Shown in pieces: positions 12,375 to 22,035 of a DNA stretch of 64,000 bases. The DNA lies in assembly GCA_017893485.1 (NCBI GenBank), contig CM030363.1, positions 174,184,686 to 174,248,685 on the forward strand, written 5' to 3'. Under the pieces are notes generated by a model, which saw nothing but the letters and a program-made list of their open reading frames with translations, did no database searches and had not been told where the DNA came from. The position numbers were made by a program, and so were the translations under genes. The stretch comes from Hemerocallis citrina. Lineage: Eukaryota; Streptophyta; Magnoliopsida; Asparagales; Asphodelaceae. How positions within the stretch are numbered: the first letter of the stretch is position 1; each line of letters opens with the position of its first letter.

Positions 12375-13150
12375 ACCCTAAAACTGCCCCCAAATTCGTC
12401 CAATTCGCCCTCAAATCTGATCTGAATCCCTCCTGCCTCCGCAATCCCAGCCATCGACGGACAAGAAGTCGCTGGCGGTAGCGATGGGGGAGATCTTTTT
12501 CGGGCCAGAGGTGGATTCATGGCCTCCTCCCTCTCCTCTCTCCTCCGTTATTTCCCATTCCCGAACCGGAACCCTAAAACTGACCCCAAATTCGTCCAAT
12601 TTGCCATCAAATTCGACCCGAATCCGCCCTGTCTCTGCAATCCCAGCCATCGACGGACAAGAAGTCGCTGGTGGTAGCGACGAGGGAGATCTTTTTGGGG
12701 CTGGCGGTGCTGTTGATAAGGACGACGAGGAAGAAGGAGGGGGAGGAAGTGGTGAAGTTGGTGGAGGATGAGGAGGAGGATGTGGTGTGGGAGCAGAGGG
12801 AAAAGGATGTGGAGGCGGAGAAGGAGAGGAGGAAGGTAACGAGTCCCGGATTTAGTTTCTCCGTGGTGGGGTTGCTGTTTCCGTACCATTTGGGGGTGGC
12901 GCAGTTCTTGAATGAGAAGGGGTACATTAAGGTAATTTCAGTTGTTTTTAGGATTATGTACTGAAATGTTGGGAAAAATTGCATTTTTGAAAGTGGGTGT
13001 GTTAGAATCTGCATTTTTAGTTTGTGTTTCGGATGGGAATGGTACGTACACTCGATTGAGTTGGGGGGGGGGGGGGAGCGAATTGAGAGATTGAGAGGTC
13101 TTTTTGGGGCTGCGATGTTTTTGATTGAGAAGGGTTGCATTAAGGTAAGT
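12375..13150 (+). pseudogene. Patatin-like phospholipase, broken first-exon region
   Basis: Plus-strand reading (97 aa, 12671-12964 frame) contains an acidic/basic stretch and LLFPYHLGVAQFLNEKGYIK. This resembles the N-terminal edge of the patatin domain in plant patatin-like acyl hydrolases, just before the expected GxSxG serine motif, which lies in a later exon and is absent here. The reading stops being protein-like at AAG|GTAATT (12931/12932), a plausible splice donor. An N-terminal segment starting MASSLSSLLRYF at 12519 is in another frame, so one indel separates it from the core. About 190 bp upstream (12380-12510) is a second copy of the FVQFA... to DKKSL region. At 13070-13144 there is a second, diverged copy of the exon end (FLIEKGCIK|GTAAGT). 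The duplications and frameshift argue for a pseudogene or captured fragment. Confidence 0.5.
13063..13077. repeat. Poly(G) run between the exon-end copies
   Basis: About 15 G residues interrupted by nothing visible, located between the two partial copies of the patatin-like exon end. One of several G/C homopolymers in this window. Confidence 0.8.
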
Positions 13151-13286
13151 TGGATCATTAGGGTTGTGTAGATTGGAGTGTTTGGTGTGGGTTAATGAAT
13201 TGTAGGACATATTGTATTTTGGAAAGTAGGTGTGTAAAAATGTGTACCTTTAGCTTGTAGAGAATATGGGTAGTGTTAGTTAGGTA

Positions 13287-14233
13287 CTGTTCTTTTTTTT
13301 TCCTCTTATAAGAGGTTACAGTAAGAGCCTCTTTTTGAGGTGTTCTTTTTATATAAAAATAACCTCTTATAAGAACCTCTGATAAGAAATTTCTGTTCTT
13401 TTTTCACCTCTTACAAGAGCTTATATTACCCCAAAGTCTATATTACCCCAAAGTATAAAAATAGTGAGATGAAGGACAAGAAAAGATAATTTCAAATTAC
13501 TAATATATAAACTAGTTTAATGGCAAGTTAAATTCACAAATCAGTGTAAATCATCAATTATAATTCCGGGCTACTATAAACTTTTAATTAGTATGAAAAG
13601 TAGTATGTATAAATATAAATAATAATAATTTGTTTCAAAGAAGTTGGATTAAAAAAATTTAAGGTCAATGGGCTAATATAAATTCTCCCTTAGCTGTAAA
13701 TAAATTTTAAAAAAAAATTAAAAAAAAAAAAAAAAACCTGACCGACTGCAGGATTTGGACATGGTGGCATCATAACAGGACAAATCAACTAGCCACAACT
13801 CAAGTAATGTACTTACTGGTCGTAAATATATATATCTTTAAATAAATTAGTGTTTCAGCAACATCCCTAACATAATTGTTCAAGATTGTGAAGAATGAAT
13901 TCCCACACTTTTTCTAGGATAACATATTACAGTCAACTACGTATATGATTACACTTTTTCTAGGATAGCATATTCCGGGCTACTATAGACTAATATATAG
14001 ACTAGTTTAATTAGTAACAATTATAATATAGACTTTGGGGTAATAAAGACTTTTTAAGTGATAGAAGTCTTATAAGAATTTGAAAGAGGCTACTAGAAGT
14101 CTTTTAGGCTTAAAAGATATTTTGAAAAAAAATATCTTATAAGAGGTAAAAAAAGAACACTAAAAAAACTCTTGTAAGAGGGGGACCACCTCTTACAAGA
14201 GGTAAATCTCTTATAAGAGGAGAAAAAGAACAC
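13287..14233. mobile_element. Non-autonomous TIR transposon with long terminal inverted repeats
   Basis: Left end CTGTTCTTTTTTTTTCCTC and right end (reverse complement) GTGTTCTTTTTCTCCTC begin long imperfect inverted repeats. These include CCTCTTATAAGAGG words and a TATTACCCCAAAGTCTATA block at 13425-13455, mirrored at about 14025-14045. TA lies outside each end. The interior is AT-rich with a poly(A) run near 13712-13735 and no coding. Superfamily is unresolved; a TA duplication would fit Tc1/mariner-like elements, but the ends do not match canonical Stowaway termini. Confidence 0.55.
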
Positions 14234-14239
14234 TACCTT

Positions 14240-14670
14240 ACTGTTTTGGGTGCAAATGGTGAGTAGGCCTAGAGTTAGTGGGGGAGTGAGGGGGAGGATT
14301 GAGAGTTGTTCGCGGACGTAAGACTGGATATTGTAGAGTGCTGAGAATTGTGGGATTTTGAAAGAACAAGTGTGACTTCAAAATAAGTGCAATCCACATA
14401 CATACATGAGTGATAAATCAATCACCACGCAAACATAAGATTGGGAAAGAGGAGAGCTTAATTTATTGGTGTTGGAGAAGGTACAACATGTCTGTATATA
14501 CAATCCGAGAGTTCACCATCTCACATAGCTTTGAGAATAGTTGTTGTTCTCTCCTTTTAATTCTGAAGGAATCCCTAATAGTTCATCTTTTGAATTGGAA
14601 GCAACCCTTAAAGCTGAAATCTGACCATTCTCATGACACCAGAGAAGATATTATTATGCTGTATCGTTCT
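14240..14670. other. Non-coding stretch ending in a Helitron terminus
   Basis: No gene recognised. The 91-aa plus-strand frame at 14410-14685 is not convincing. The right end merges into the Helitron 3' terminus at 14675-14709. All or part of this stretch could be the body of that Helitron, but its 5' end cannot be placed. Confidence 0.35.
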
Positions 14671-14674
14671 GAAG

Positions 14675-14709
14675 ACGTGCCGTAGGCACGTGGCCATGGG
14701 CAAATCTAG
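14675..14709 (+). mobile_element. Helitron 3' terminus (upstream copy)
   Basis: Hairpin ACGTGCC-GTA-GGCACGT followed by a spacer and CTAG at 14706-14709. It matches the terminus at 15191-15225 at nearly every base. The next base starts another Helitron directly, so two Helitron ends abut. Confidence 0.65.
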
Positions 14710-14876
14710 TCTATATAATAAAACACAAAGAAAGCTATCAAATGGCTCTTCTTCAATCCTCCAAAAAATCAAAGGCCCAGATCTAATCTCACAAAACATA
14801 TTTTTCCCCCCAAAAGTTTTCTCCCAAAACTCAAATTCAAATCCCCCACCCAAAACAACTCCTATATTTATTTAAT

Positions 14877-14925
<49 letters not shown>

Positions 14926-15225
14926 CCTCCCTCCCCCTTCTCTTCAAAAAATTAAGAAAATAAAAATTTTAAATTTTTTTTAAAAATTAAAAATTAAAAA
15001 TTAAAAATTAAAAAAATTAAAAAATTAAAAAATTAAAAACATTAAAAAAAATTCAAAAAAATCAAGAAAATCATATAATATGTTTGCCCGGCCCCCAAAA
15101 GTTTATCATATAATATGTTTGCTACTTCAATTAATTTGCTGGAACTCTAAAATTATTTTATATGATCAAACAAAGTGCACCGTTCCGAAGACGTGCCGTA
15201 GGCACGTGTCAACGGGCAAATCTAG
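14710..15225 (+). mobile_element. Non-autonomous Helitron (516 bp)
   Basis: Begins TCTATATAATAAAACACAAA and ends with hairpin ACGTGCC-GTA-GGCACGT plus CTAG followed by T. It shares both ends and internal blocks (GGCCCAGATCTAATCTC, AAACTCAAATTCAAAT) with the nested Helitron at 2497-2909, so these are two members of one family in opposite orientations. It is non-coding. It includes an expanded CT microsatellite and an A/T-rich half with repeated TTAAAAA. Confidence 0.75.
14879..14922. repeat. (TC)n microsatellite
   Basis: About 22 TC dinucleotides inside the Helitron, followed by CCTCCCTCCCTCCC. The relative at 2497-2909 has only a short GAGAGAG run at the same place, so the expansion is copy-specific. 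Confidence 0.9.
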
Positions 15226-15247
15226 TCTACTAATATTATGTCACTAA

Positions 15248-16072
15248 GAGCATCCACAATCGTTTTCTATATCTCCCATTTTGCCATATTATAGCAAATG
15301 ATGCGCTGCAATCGTTTCTCATTTTGCCATTTTTTGGCAAACGTTCTATTCTCATTTCTCAAATATGAGAAACGAAATGAACTTTCTCAAATTATAAAGG
15401 ACGAGGTATGATACCCCGTCTCTCCGATTTAATAATTTTTTAATCGATTCAGACGGAAGATCATATCCCGTCTCAACAATTTTCTTTTTTTTTATTTTTA
15501 AAATAGGTCGGACGGGGATACATACCCCGGACGGGGTATGATACCCCGTCTCTACCATTAAAAATTAATTTTTTTTTTTAAAAGGCCTCAGACGGGGAAT
15601 GATACCCCGGCCGGGGTATCAAACCCCGTCTCTCCTTTTTTTTTAATTTGTTTTTTTTTTAAAATAAATGAACGGTCAGGATTGGGTGATTAGAAAAAAA
15701 AAAAAAAAAAAAAAAACAAACAAAAGGTGGGACGGGGTATGATACCCCGTCCATGAAAAAGCATCCACAGTGTCTCATTTAATGCTGATTGGGTATAATT
15801 AGGAGTAGTTATTAGGTTTAGTTAGTATATTAATTAGGTTTAGTTATTATTATATTATTTAATTTAGTTAATTAATATAGTTTAATAGTTAATAAGTAAT
15901 TAACTTTTTTTGATTTATTTGAAACGATGAGACGGTATATCATATACCGTCGCTCGCTTATTTCTAAAAAATTAGAAACAATATAGCAAACGACGACTGC
16001 AGCGATCGATTGTATTTGCTATTACTGTAGCTGTCATTTTATAGCATATGAGAAAAACGACTGTGGATGCTC
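15248..16072. mobile_element. Harbinger-like non-autonomous TIR element with internal palindromes
   Basis: Left end GAGCATCCACAATCGTTTTC and right end (reverse complement) GAGCATCCACAGTCGTTTTT are inverted repeats, flanked by TAA on both sides (15245-15247, 16073-16075). A 3 bp TAA duplication fits the PIF/Harbinger group; GAGCATC ends are common among plant MITEs. No transposase is present. The interior carries at least seven palindromes of the type ACGGGGTATGATACCCCGT at about 15401, 15451, 15511, 15531, 15591, 15611, 15730 and 15930, plus poly(A/T) runs. Confidence 0.65.
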
Positions 16073-16075
16073 TAA

Positions 16076-16720
16076 GATAGTAAAGCAAAATATTGTAGAA
16101 AAAGTTAGCATTATTGATGTTAAAAATCCAATTGAAAATGCAATCATGCAACCAAATATCCTAATTCCAAAAATTTTGTTTACTTTTGATTGAAAATGGA
16201 TGGTATCATTTTTTCCAAAAGGAAAATAATTAGGTCCACTGTGTCATAATCGGCGGTCGTCGACCCGGCACAAATAAAGTTCAGAGAGTTGAAATTTGCA
16301 ATTAACTCCTATTATATTATTCTCTCAGTGCAGCTTCATCAATTTTTGCATCAAATTCTTCTAACAATTTACTTCCCATGTAAAAACTCTTCAACTATTT
16401 CCTTTCCATGTAAACATGCTCAAAAAATTTCTAATGTTTTTCAACACAGACAAATTATGAGGCAGATTGCTCCTACAACACAAGGGAACTAGAACATTTA
16501 ACAAAATGGAGAAAGAAGAAGAACCTTATCCAAACAAAAGAGGATCAACGAAACATACTGTTCGATAATTTCAACATCTGAAATCACATCCTAAAAAGAA
16601 GGTAAAATAAAATAAAACAACAACGCGAGAAAGAGAGAGAACTAGCACTCGGCTATAACTAAACATGACGAAAGTTTTGCAAATCTAACTCAAACAACGA
16701 TCGAATAAACTTAAATCCGA
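16076..16720. other. AT-rich non-coding stretch
   Basis: No gene or repeat recognised. It may include the 3' untranslated region of the minus-strand exon at 16722-16970, but no clear polyadenylation signal was identified. Confidence 0.3.
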
Positions 16721-16721
16721 G

Positions 16722-16970
16722 CTATCTATCTATCTTTTCATCGCTTGCCCTTGAACCGACTGGATGAACCTTCCCTTTTGATCTCTTAGTCTCTGCTTGC
16801 TTTTTCCTCCCCTCTTCATTCTTCCTCATCTTCTCTTTGTAGTGATCTTGTTGAACTTTTAGATGAGCATAACTTGCTCCCATTGACAACATAGCTGACA
16901 CAAAGCTAGTGATAACTATTTCAGAGGATATTGGATTTTTGGTGAGATGCGAGGTGGTGAAGGGGTACTA
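16722..16970 (-). CDS. Terminal exon of an unidentified small protein
   Basis: Minus-strand frame of about 82 codons with no internal stop. It opens just after an AG acceptor (AAATTAG|) and ends at a TAG at 16722-16724. It reads a hydrophobic segment, SSEIVITSFVSAMLSMGASY, likely membrane-spanning. A strongly charged tail follows, rich in Lys, Glu and Gln (HLKVQQDHYKEKMRKNEEGR...), ending KGKVHPVGSRASDEK. One hydrophobic segment plus a basic tail suggests a small membrane-anchored protein, which is inference. No upstream exon was identified at higher coordinates, so this may be a captured or isolated exon. I do not recognise the family. Confidence 0.4.
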
Positions 16971-16974
16971 ATTT

Positions 16975-17650
16975 GTAGGACATAAATTCATGTTGCATTA
17001 ATTTGTATATTTATTTATATGGTAGGTAAGGATAAGAAAATGAACGCTGAAATATCTATGGGTGGTCCACAATATATCAAAAACAAAAACAAAATCAGTG
17101 GTCTGAACTTCTCTGAAGGAAGGTGGTTTGGGTGAACCGGCCAAATTGTTGCTGGTTTAACTTTGATTTTGGACCTTTTTTTTCTTATTCTTTTTTCCTT
17201 TTTGAAACGAAACAAGCATTAGGAAGGTGTATTCAATTAGGATTTTAAAAGAATTTGTCTAGTTTTTTTATAATCCATGGATCAATTGTTTAAACATATT
17301 GTTTGTTGTGGATTCTTTTAATTCTATATGAACTCTCATGTATTCTTTTGTATTGTTTTATCAGTATTTGTTTGGATTTATATTGATTGTCCAATAACCA
17401 TAATATATTAAAAAGTCTAACAAAATTTTATCAAATCCAAATTATTTTTGATCTTTGTCAAACTACAGTACCTTCTATGTATATGCATTTTATGATATTA
17501 TAAATTTAATAAACGGTTTCGATTATTTATATAGAGTTCCGCAATATTAGTACAACTACTCTATATGGGCGAGTTTTTCTCCTACAAATATGAGGCCCCT
17601 TTTCCTCATTGTAGAAATATAATTTTAAGAAGTCAACTAATCAATTTGTA
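16975..17650. other. AT-rich non-coding stretch
   Basis: No supported gene. The minus frame at 17015-17215 (basic, then hydrophobic) has no recognisable domain and is probably chance. If the exon to the left belongs to a host gene, its preceding intron would lie here. Confidence 0.3.
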
Positions 17651-17659
17651 ACTCGTTGT

Positions 17660-18390
17660 CAGTGGCGTAGCCAGGATTTTTATCTAGGGGGCGTGACACT
17701 TACTATTAATTTTTTATTATATAATAAACACATTTATAATCATCAAAAAATCATATATTAATATCAAATGTCATAAACCCAATTACAATCACTAACAACC
17801 ATTTTCTTTAGCAATAATACCCTTCAATACTTCATATTCTGAAAATATTGAATGATATCTTCATTGCCATCCAATACGCCTCTTTCAATATATGCCACCA
17901 AACAATCATTCATTATCTTATCTTTCAATCAGTTATGTAATAAAGTCTTGATTATTTTCATTGCAGAAAATACTCTCTCTACAGTTGTTGTTGCAACGGG
18001 TAATAACAATGTCAATTTCAAGAGCAAATACACTAACGAGGATATGCACGATGCTTCTTTAACTGAGGAGAAGGAGTTACGGTTGGAGGTGGTGGAGCAA
18101 TGGAGGAGTCGGCGGCGGAGATGGGAATTGAGGAGCGGCGTCACGAGTGAAGTTTTGGGTGTCGGGTCGGGGACGAGAGAAAGAGAAAGAGAAAGAGGGT
18201 CGCAGTAAATTGAAAGAGAGCCAGAGAGATAATGGGTTGGGCTTTTGTTGGACCGGAAATTTAAAAAAAATTAATTTAAAATTTACACATAGATCATTGA
18301 TAATTTTCTTTTCACTACATATATATATAGAAATTTTAAAATTTGAGGGGCACAGCCGCACTCTCTCGGAACCAGGTAGCTACCCCTCTG
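17660..18390. mobile_element. hAT element, non-autonomous, perfect 8 bp duplication
   Basis: Left end CAGTGGCGTAGCCAGG and right end (reverse complement) CAGAGGGGTAGCTACCTGG are imperfect inverted repeats. Both sides are flanked by the identical 8-mer CTCGTTGT (17652-17659 and 18391-18398), the hAT signature. The 731 bp body keeps only the C-terminal end of a transposase reading on the minus strand, so this is an internally deleted derivative of an autonomous hAT. Confidence 0.85.
17830..18075 (-). pseudogene. hAT transposase C-terminal dimerisation (hATC) remnant
   Basis: Minus strand reads LPVATTTVERVFSAMK, then IIKTLLHN, a stop, then LKDKIMNDCLVAYIER and IIQYFQNMK. This is the hATC dimerisation domain pattern (L-P-x-[AS]-T-x-x-x-E-R-x-F-S-x-M-K), of the TTF-type/ZMYM-like hAT group. 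It is the last part of the protein; DDE catalytic residues and the zinc finger are missing. One in-frame stop breaks it. It lies within the hAT ends at 17660-18390. Confidence 0.8.
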
Positions 18391-18530
18391 CTCGTTGTTA
18401 TATTGTAATTTTTTATTGTTTACTTAGTTTTTCATCTTTTGTATATTATCAACTGAGTCTCGAGTAAAAAATTATAAATAAAAAAGAAATGGAAGAAAAG
18501 TTGTGGCGTTGGCTTTTAATATCCCCCCCT

Positions 18531-18735
18531 CTCCCCAATAACATTGTTGTAGGTGTGGATGAAAAAGAAAATTTCCCTTTAAAGGGATATCCCCCCCCCG
18601 TAATAACATTGTTGTAGGTGTGGATGAAAAAGAAAATTTCCCTTTAAAGGGATATTCCCCCCCCCCCCCCCCCCCCCCCCTCCCAACATTGTTGTAGGTG
18701 TGGTTGAAAAAGAAAATTTCCCTCTAAAGGGATAT
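18531..18735. repeat. Three poly(C)-linked tandem repeats
   Basis: A ~50 bp core (AACATTGTTGTAGGTGTGG ... TCCCTTTAAAGGGATAT) occurs at 18540-18589, 18605-18654 and 18685-18733. The cores are separated by C runs of about 10 and 24 residues, and a shorter C-rich stretch precedes the first. The core ends in the palindrome TCCCTTTAAAGGGA. The third core differs by two substitutions. Confidence 0.85.
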
Positions 18736-18876
18736 TTTTTAAAAAAATTATCTTTTTTTTTTCTCCTTTCCTTATATTTTTTTGTAAAAGAATTTTTTTA
18801 GTCTTTCTTTAAATAAAAAAAAAACCAAAGAGTTTCTTTAGTCATTGGTTTACTTCCTATCTATCAAGTAGTTGCT

Positions 18877-18877
18877 C

Positions 18878-18909
<32 letters not shown>

Positions 18910-18936
18910 GTTAAGGCGATGAATCTTCATCGCCTT
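18877..18936. repeat. Poly(C)29 followed by a perfect hairpin
   Basis: Twenty-nine C residues (18877-18905), then seven bases, then AAGGCGATGA-ATCT-TCATCGCCTT, a 10 bp perfect stem with a four-base loop. No known element end was matched. Confidence 0.8.
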
Positions 18937-18939
18937 GTT

Positions 18940-20260
18940 GAAGTAGCGCAGTTTTTACGTTTATCTTAAACTCATTTCTTTTTATTCTAATCTTCTGTTT
19001 TCTTTTCATCCTTTTTAATCTATCTGTTTATTAGCCTATTCTTCTTGTCTTTTTACAGGCTTGAGTCGTGACCTGATTGACCTCTATTTTTGGGCATCTC
19101 TGAGGCTGACTATTCGGGAGGTTGGGTCGGTTTCTAGAGTCCTTTCTTTCAGTGGTGTGCTCCTCGCTTTCTGTTTCTCCTCGCTTACTGTGCTCCTCGC
19201 TCCTTTTGGCTGATGTTTTTTGACCTGGCTTTTAGGCCGCACCATGTTTTGTTATCCCTGCTTATGTTCTTCCGCTCTTACTGTTTATTTTTTTGTGTTT
19301 CATGGCCTTGTAAGCCTCTGGTTCGCTACCTTATTTCTACTTTTAGTTCTTGTTCAATGTGGTTCGTTCACTCCAGTGTTGGCATATTTGTTTTGTGATG
19401 TTGGGGCTAGCGTAGCTTTTATTGTTGGGCCAGTCTCATGGCGTTGTTCTCCCTATCCATTATGTAGTTTGGGTTGTGGCCTTCGTCAGCTGTGTTTCTT
19501 TGGTTGTTTGTGATTGATATCTTTGGTGGTGCATGTGGCTTTTTGGGCCTATGGCTGCCTTTTTGAGTGTTATGTTCATATTTTGTGCTCTTTGTTCATT
19601 GACATCTAAGCTTGCTCGGTGGTCTGTGTTTGCCTTATTGAGTGCTGCTGGTTACTTTTTAGGTCTGTTATTGTGTTATTCTGTTGGTGTTATTCTGCTC
19701 TTTTGTTCACATTCAACTGCGGTAGCTGTTTCCCACAGTGGTTGCCTTTTTCCTTTTGGTACCTTTGGTTGTGGTTCGCCTGTGAGCCCCTTTTGAGGCA
19801 TGAGGATTCGATCCTCTACTGTGGTCGGAGGTTCCCCAGCCTTGTGTTCTCAGTTGGACTAGTTCGCTCGTTTCTTGCTGTTCGCTTCTCTGTGGCTATC
19901 GTTGTGCTTGATGGTCGCTGTTGAGCTGGTTCGCGTCCGCTGATCGTAGCCTGGGATCGGGATCTCTTCGGTCGATGACTTCTTCCTCTGCGACCGTTTC
20001 ATCTTCGGTTGGGGTCGCGTTGGTTGTTATAGGTTGTGTCGGGTCTTGATAATGGCTTTTTTTATTAGTTCGGTCCGGGTAGCAATTGGTCGTATTGCTC
20101 TCATTGTTCATATTCGTTTGTTTGTTATTCTTTTTGTGAGGTATCAGTTTTACTCTCCGTAAAATTGGTCGTGGTTGTAATACTGTTTTGATTATTAGTT
20201 ATTTATTTATTGGGCTGGAGTCCTTAGACTCTATCCCCGTTATTAAATAAAGAAGTAGTT
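18940..20260. other. T/G-rich segment, possible non-LTR element 3' region
   Basis: The plus strand is strongly T- and G-rich, with overlapping hydrophobic frames (19213-19924) that reflect composition rather than protein. It ends with a GGGCTGGAGTCC...CTCTATCCCCG word and AATAAA near 20246, resembling the 3' end of some plant LINE transcripts. No reverse transcriptase reading precedes it. Assignment is a guess. Confidence 0.25.
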
Positions 20261-20981
20261 GGCCTACTCAGTACTTAGGAAGAGTTTAAACTTCATGATT
20301 TAACTTCTATCAGATTTTCCATTTTTTATTTCTATTTATCAATTTTCTTGAATCATAATATGCAAGCCATCAACTTATTTTATTATTGAGCCGCATCGCT
20401 CCAAAGGATCTAAAGAAAACACCAAGAAAAGTTCTGTGGATAAGCAAAGTTGATAGCAACATCCTATAGAGGTTAAAGCAACTTATCCGCCATTAATTTG
20501 ATTCAAAGAAAAAAAATTAGAAAAAAACTTATTCGCCATTTATCCAGGATCCTCTTCTGTTCAAGTGAACCGTTAGAACATAAATGGACCAAAGAAATTT
20601 TGCATAGGAAGAAGCCAAACTCATTCATGTCTGTGGTCCAGCATTCCCTGTCAATGGGGGTGGACCTTGAAAATGAATCAGGGAAATAGACTTAATATAT
20701 ATATAATAATGCAACGTTCAACAGAAATTGGCAGAAAGTGAAATGGCAAACTTGAATGGATATGCATGTAATAATGCAAGCTTCAACTGAATTTGGCAAG
20801 TTATGACAAGGACTTGGGAAGTGGGAAGATTTGCGAAGTCGGGTGTACAGAAGGATTACTTTTTATTATAAAGTTAGTTTTAACTAAGCCGCTAATAAAA
20901 TTGTTTAACAAGATTATTTAATAAAAGTTTAAGAATAAACAAGATACTTGATGATCGAAAATAGTATTTTAGTGTTTTTAA

Positions 20982-20988
<7 letters not shown>
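20261..20988. other. AT-rich non-coding stretch
   Basis: No gene recognised. A short diverged direct repeat (GCAACGTTCAACAGAAATTG near 20710; GCAAGCTTCAACTGAATTTG near 20777) is the only structure seen. Confidence 0.3.

Positions 20989-21025
<37 letters not shown>
20989..21025. repeat. (TA)n microsatellite
   Basis: About 18 TA units, resumed at 21197-21212 on the other side of a foldback MITE. The MITE therefore landed inside one TA repeat. Confidence 0.85.
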
Positions 21026-21028
<3 letters not shown>

Positions 21029-21196
21029 AAAGGGACATGAGGAACTTGCTCATTTACTAAATGAGCAAATGATTATGTGGCATGCATGTGATACATTAAC
21101 AACTAACCCTTTTAAGAAATTTTCAATTACATGCATGCCACATCATTAATTGCTTATTTACTAAATGAGCAAGTTGCTCATACCCCTTTTTCCCAT
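21026..21196. mobile_element. Foldback MITE in a TA repeat
   Basis: The two halves are inverted. CTTGCTCATTTACTAAATGA with TGTGGCATGCATGT on the left is mirrored by ACATGCATGCCACAT and TTACTAAATGAGCAAGTTGC on the right, arms of about 65-70 bp. Ends begin (A/G)NAAAAGGG. TA flanks both sides, but the target is itself a TA repeat, so the duplication length is ambiguous. Non-coding. Confidence 0.7.
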
Positions 21197-21239
21197 ATAT
21201 ATATATATATAGTTGCTCAAACTTCCGAGATAATAAATT

Positions 21240-21497
21240 AATGAGGCATATGATAAAACTTTGGGAGAGAGTGATTGAATACAGATAGACTAAAAACAAT
21301 AATGTCAGAGAATCAGTGTGGATTTATGATTGAGAGGTCAACAATGAAAATAATTTATGTACCGGTAAGACATGGGAAAATATAGAGGAAAAAAGAATGA
21401 TCTATATATGGTGTTTATAGATCTAGAAAAATATAAGATAGTCTCTAGAGACATAGTATGGTGAGTATTAAATAATAAAAGAGTAATTTTGCGGTAT
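21240..21497 (+). pseudogene. RTE-type LINE reverse transcriptase, 5' part
   Basis: Plus strand reads KLMRHMIKLWERVIEYR, then degenerate FGFM-, GRST- and VFIDLEKAYD-like positions with frameshifts and stops. This is the fingers/palm start of RTE-clade LINE reverse transcriptases. The reading stops at 21497, the end of the GGTAT target duplication of element B, and resumes in the same frame after the second GGTAT at 45367. The endonuclease part upstream is missing, so the LINE is 5' truncated or interrupted by the TA/MITE tract. Confidence 0.75.
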
Positions 21498-22016
21498 TGA
21501 TTGCTGCTTGTTTTTGGGTGTGGGGGAAACATGTGTGAATTTTTGTAATTTGTGAAATTGAAAGGACGACACTAGCGTTGATCTGATTCTCGGGCTGTAC
21601 GTTCGGCTCGGGGGTAGCAGGAGAGTTGTAGAGACTAAGTGCTCGGCTCAAATCTTCGTGGCTCGGCTCGGATCTTAATGGCTCGGCTTAGATCTTGATA
21701 CCTGCACAATGCATAGAAAAACCGGGAGAGTTCCCGGCGACAGGCCCTCCGACAATCTAGTCAGTCACTAAGAAAGGAACAGTAGCTAGGGTTCGGGGGG
21801 GGGGGATTTATTGCCTTGAGAAGGAAGGATGGGATGTGGTATTTATAGGCAGGGGCTAACGGGGGCCCAGAACGTGATGGGCCGGGTCGGACCAGTAGGC
21901 CAGTGGGCCTGAACTGACCGAAGCCCGTTCGACCTGTTTGACTTGATGATCATAGGGGAGCGAAATCTGAGGAGATCTGATGGCTCAGATGGGACCACAT
22001 CATTTATACCATATCA
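21498..22016 (-). repeat. 3' LTR of element B
   Basis: TGATTGCTGC...ACCATATCA on the plus strand. It contains a TATAAATACC box (minus reading) near 21840-21849 and a G-run near 21798. It shares the CCCTCCGAC block with the LTRs of element A. Confidence 0.9.
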
Positions 22017-22017
22017 T

Positions 22018-22035
22018 AAGACCCCCACTCCTGAG
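22018..22035 (-). promoter_or_regulatory. Polypurine tract of element B
   Basis: Minus strand reads AGGAGTGGGGGTCTTA immediately before the 3' LTR, matching in position and style the tract of element A. Confidence 0.7.

Noticed and set aside
19213..19924. Hydrophobic plus-strand frames suggesting membrane proteins
   Set aside because: The segment is T/G-rich and three frames are open together; no domain, start context or splice pattern supports a gene.
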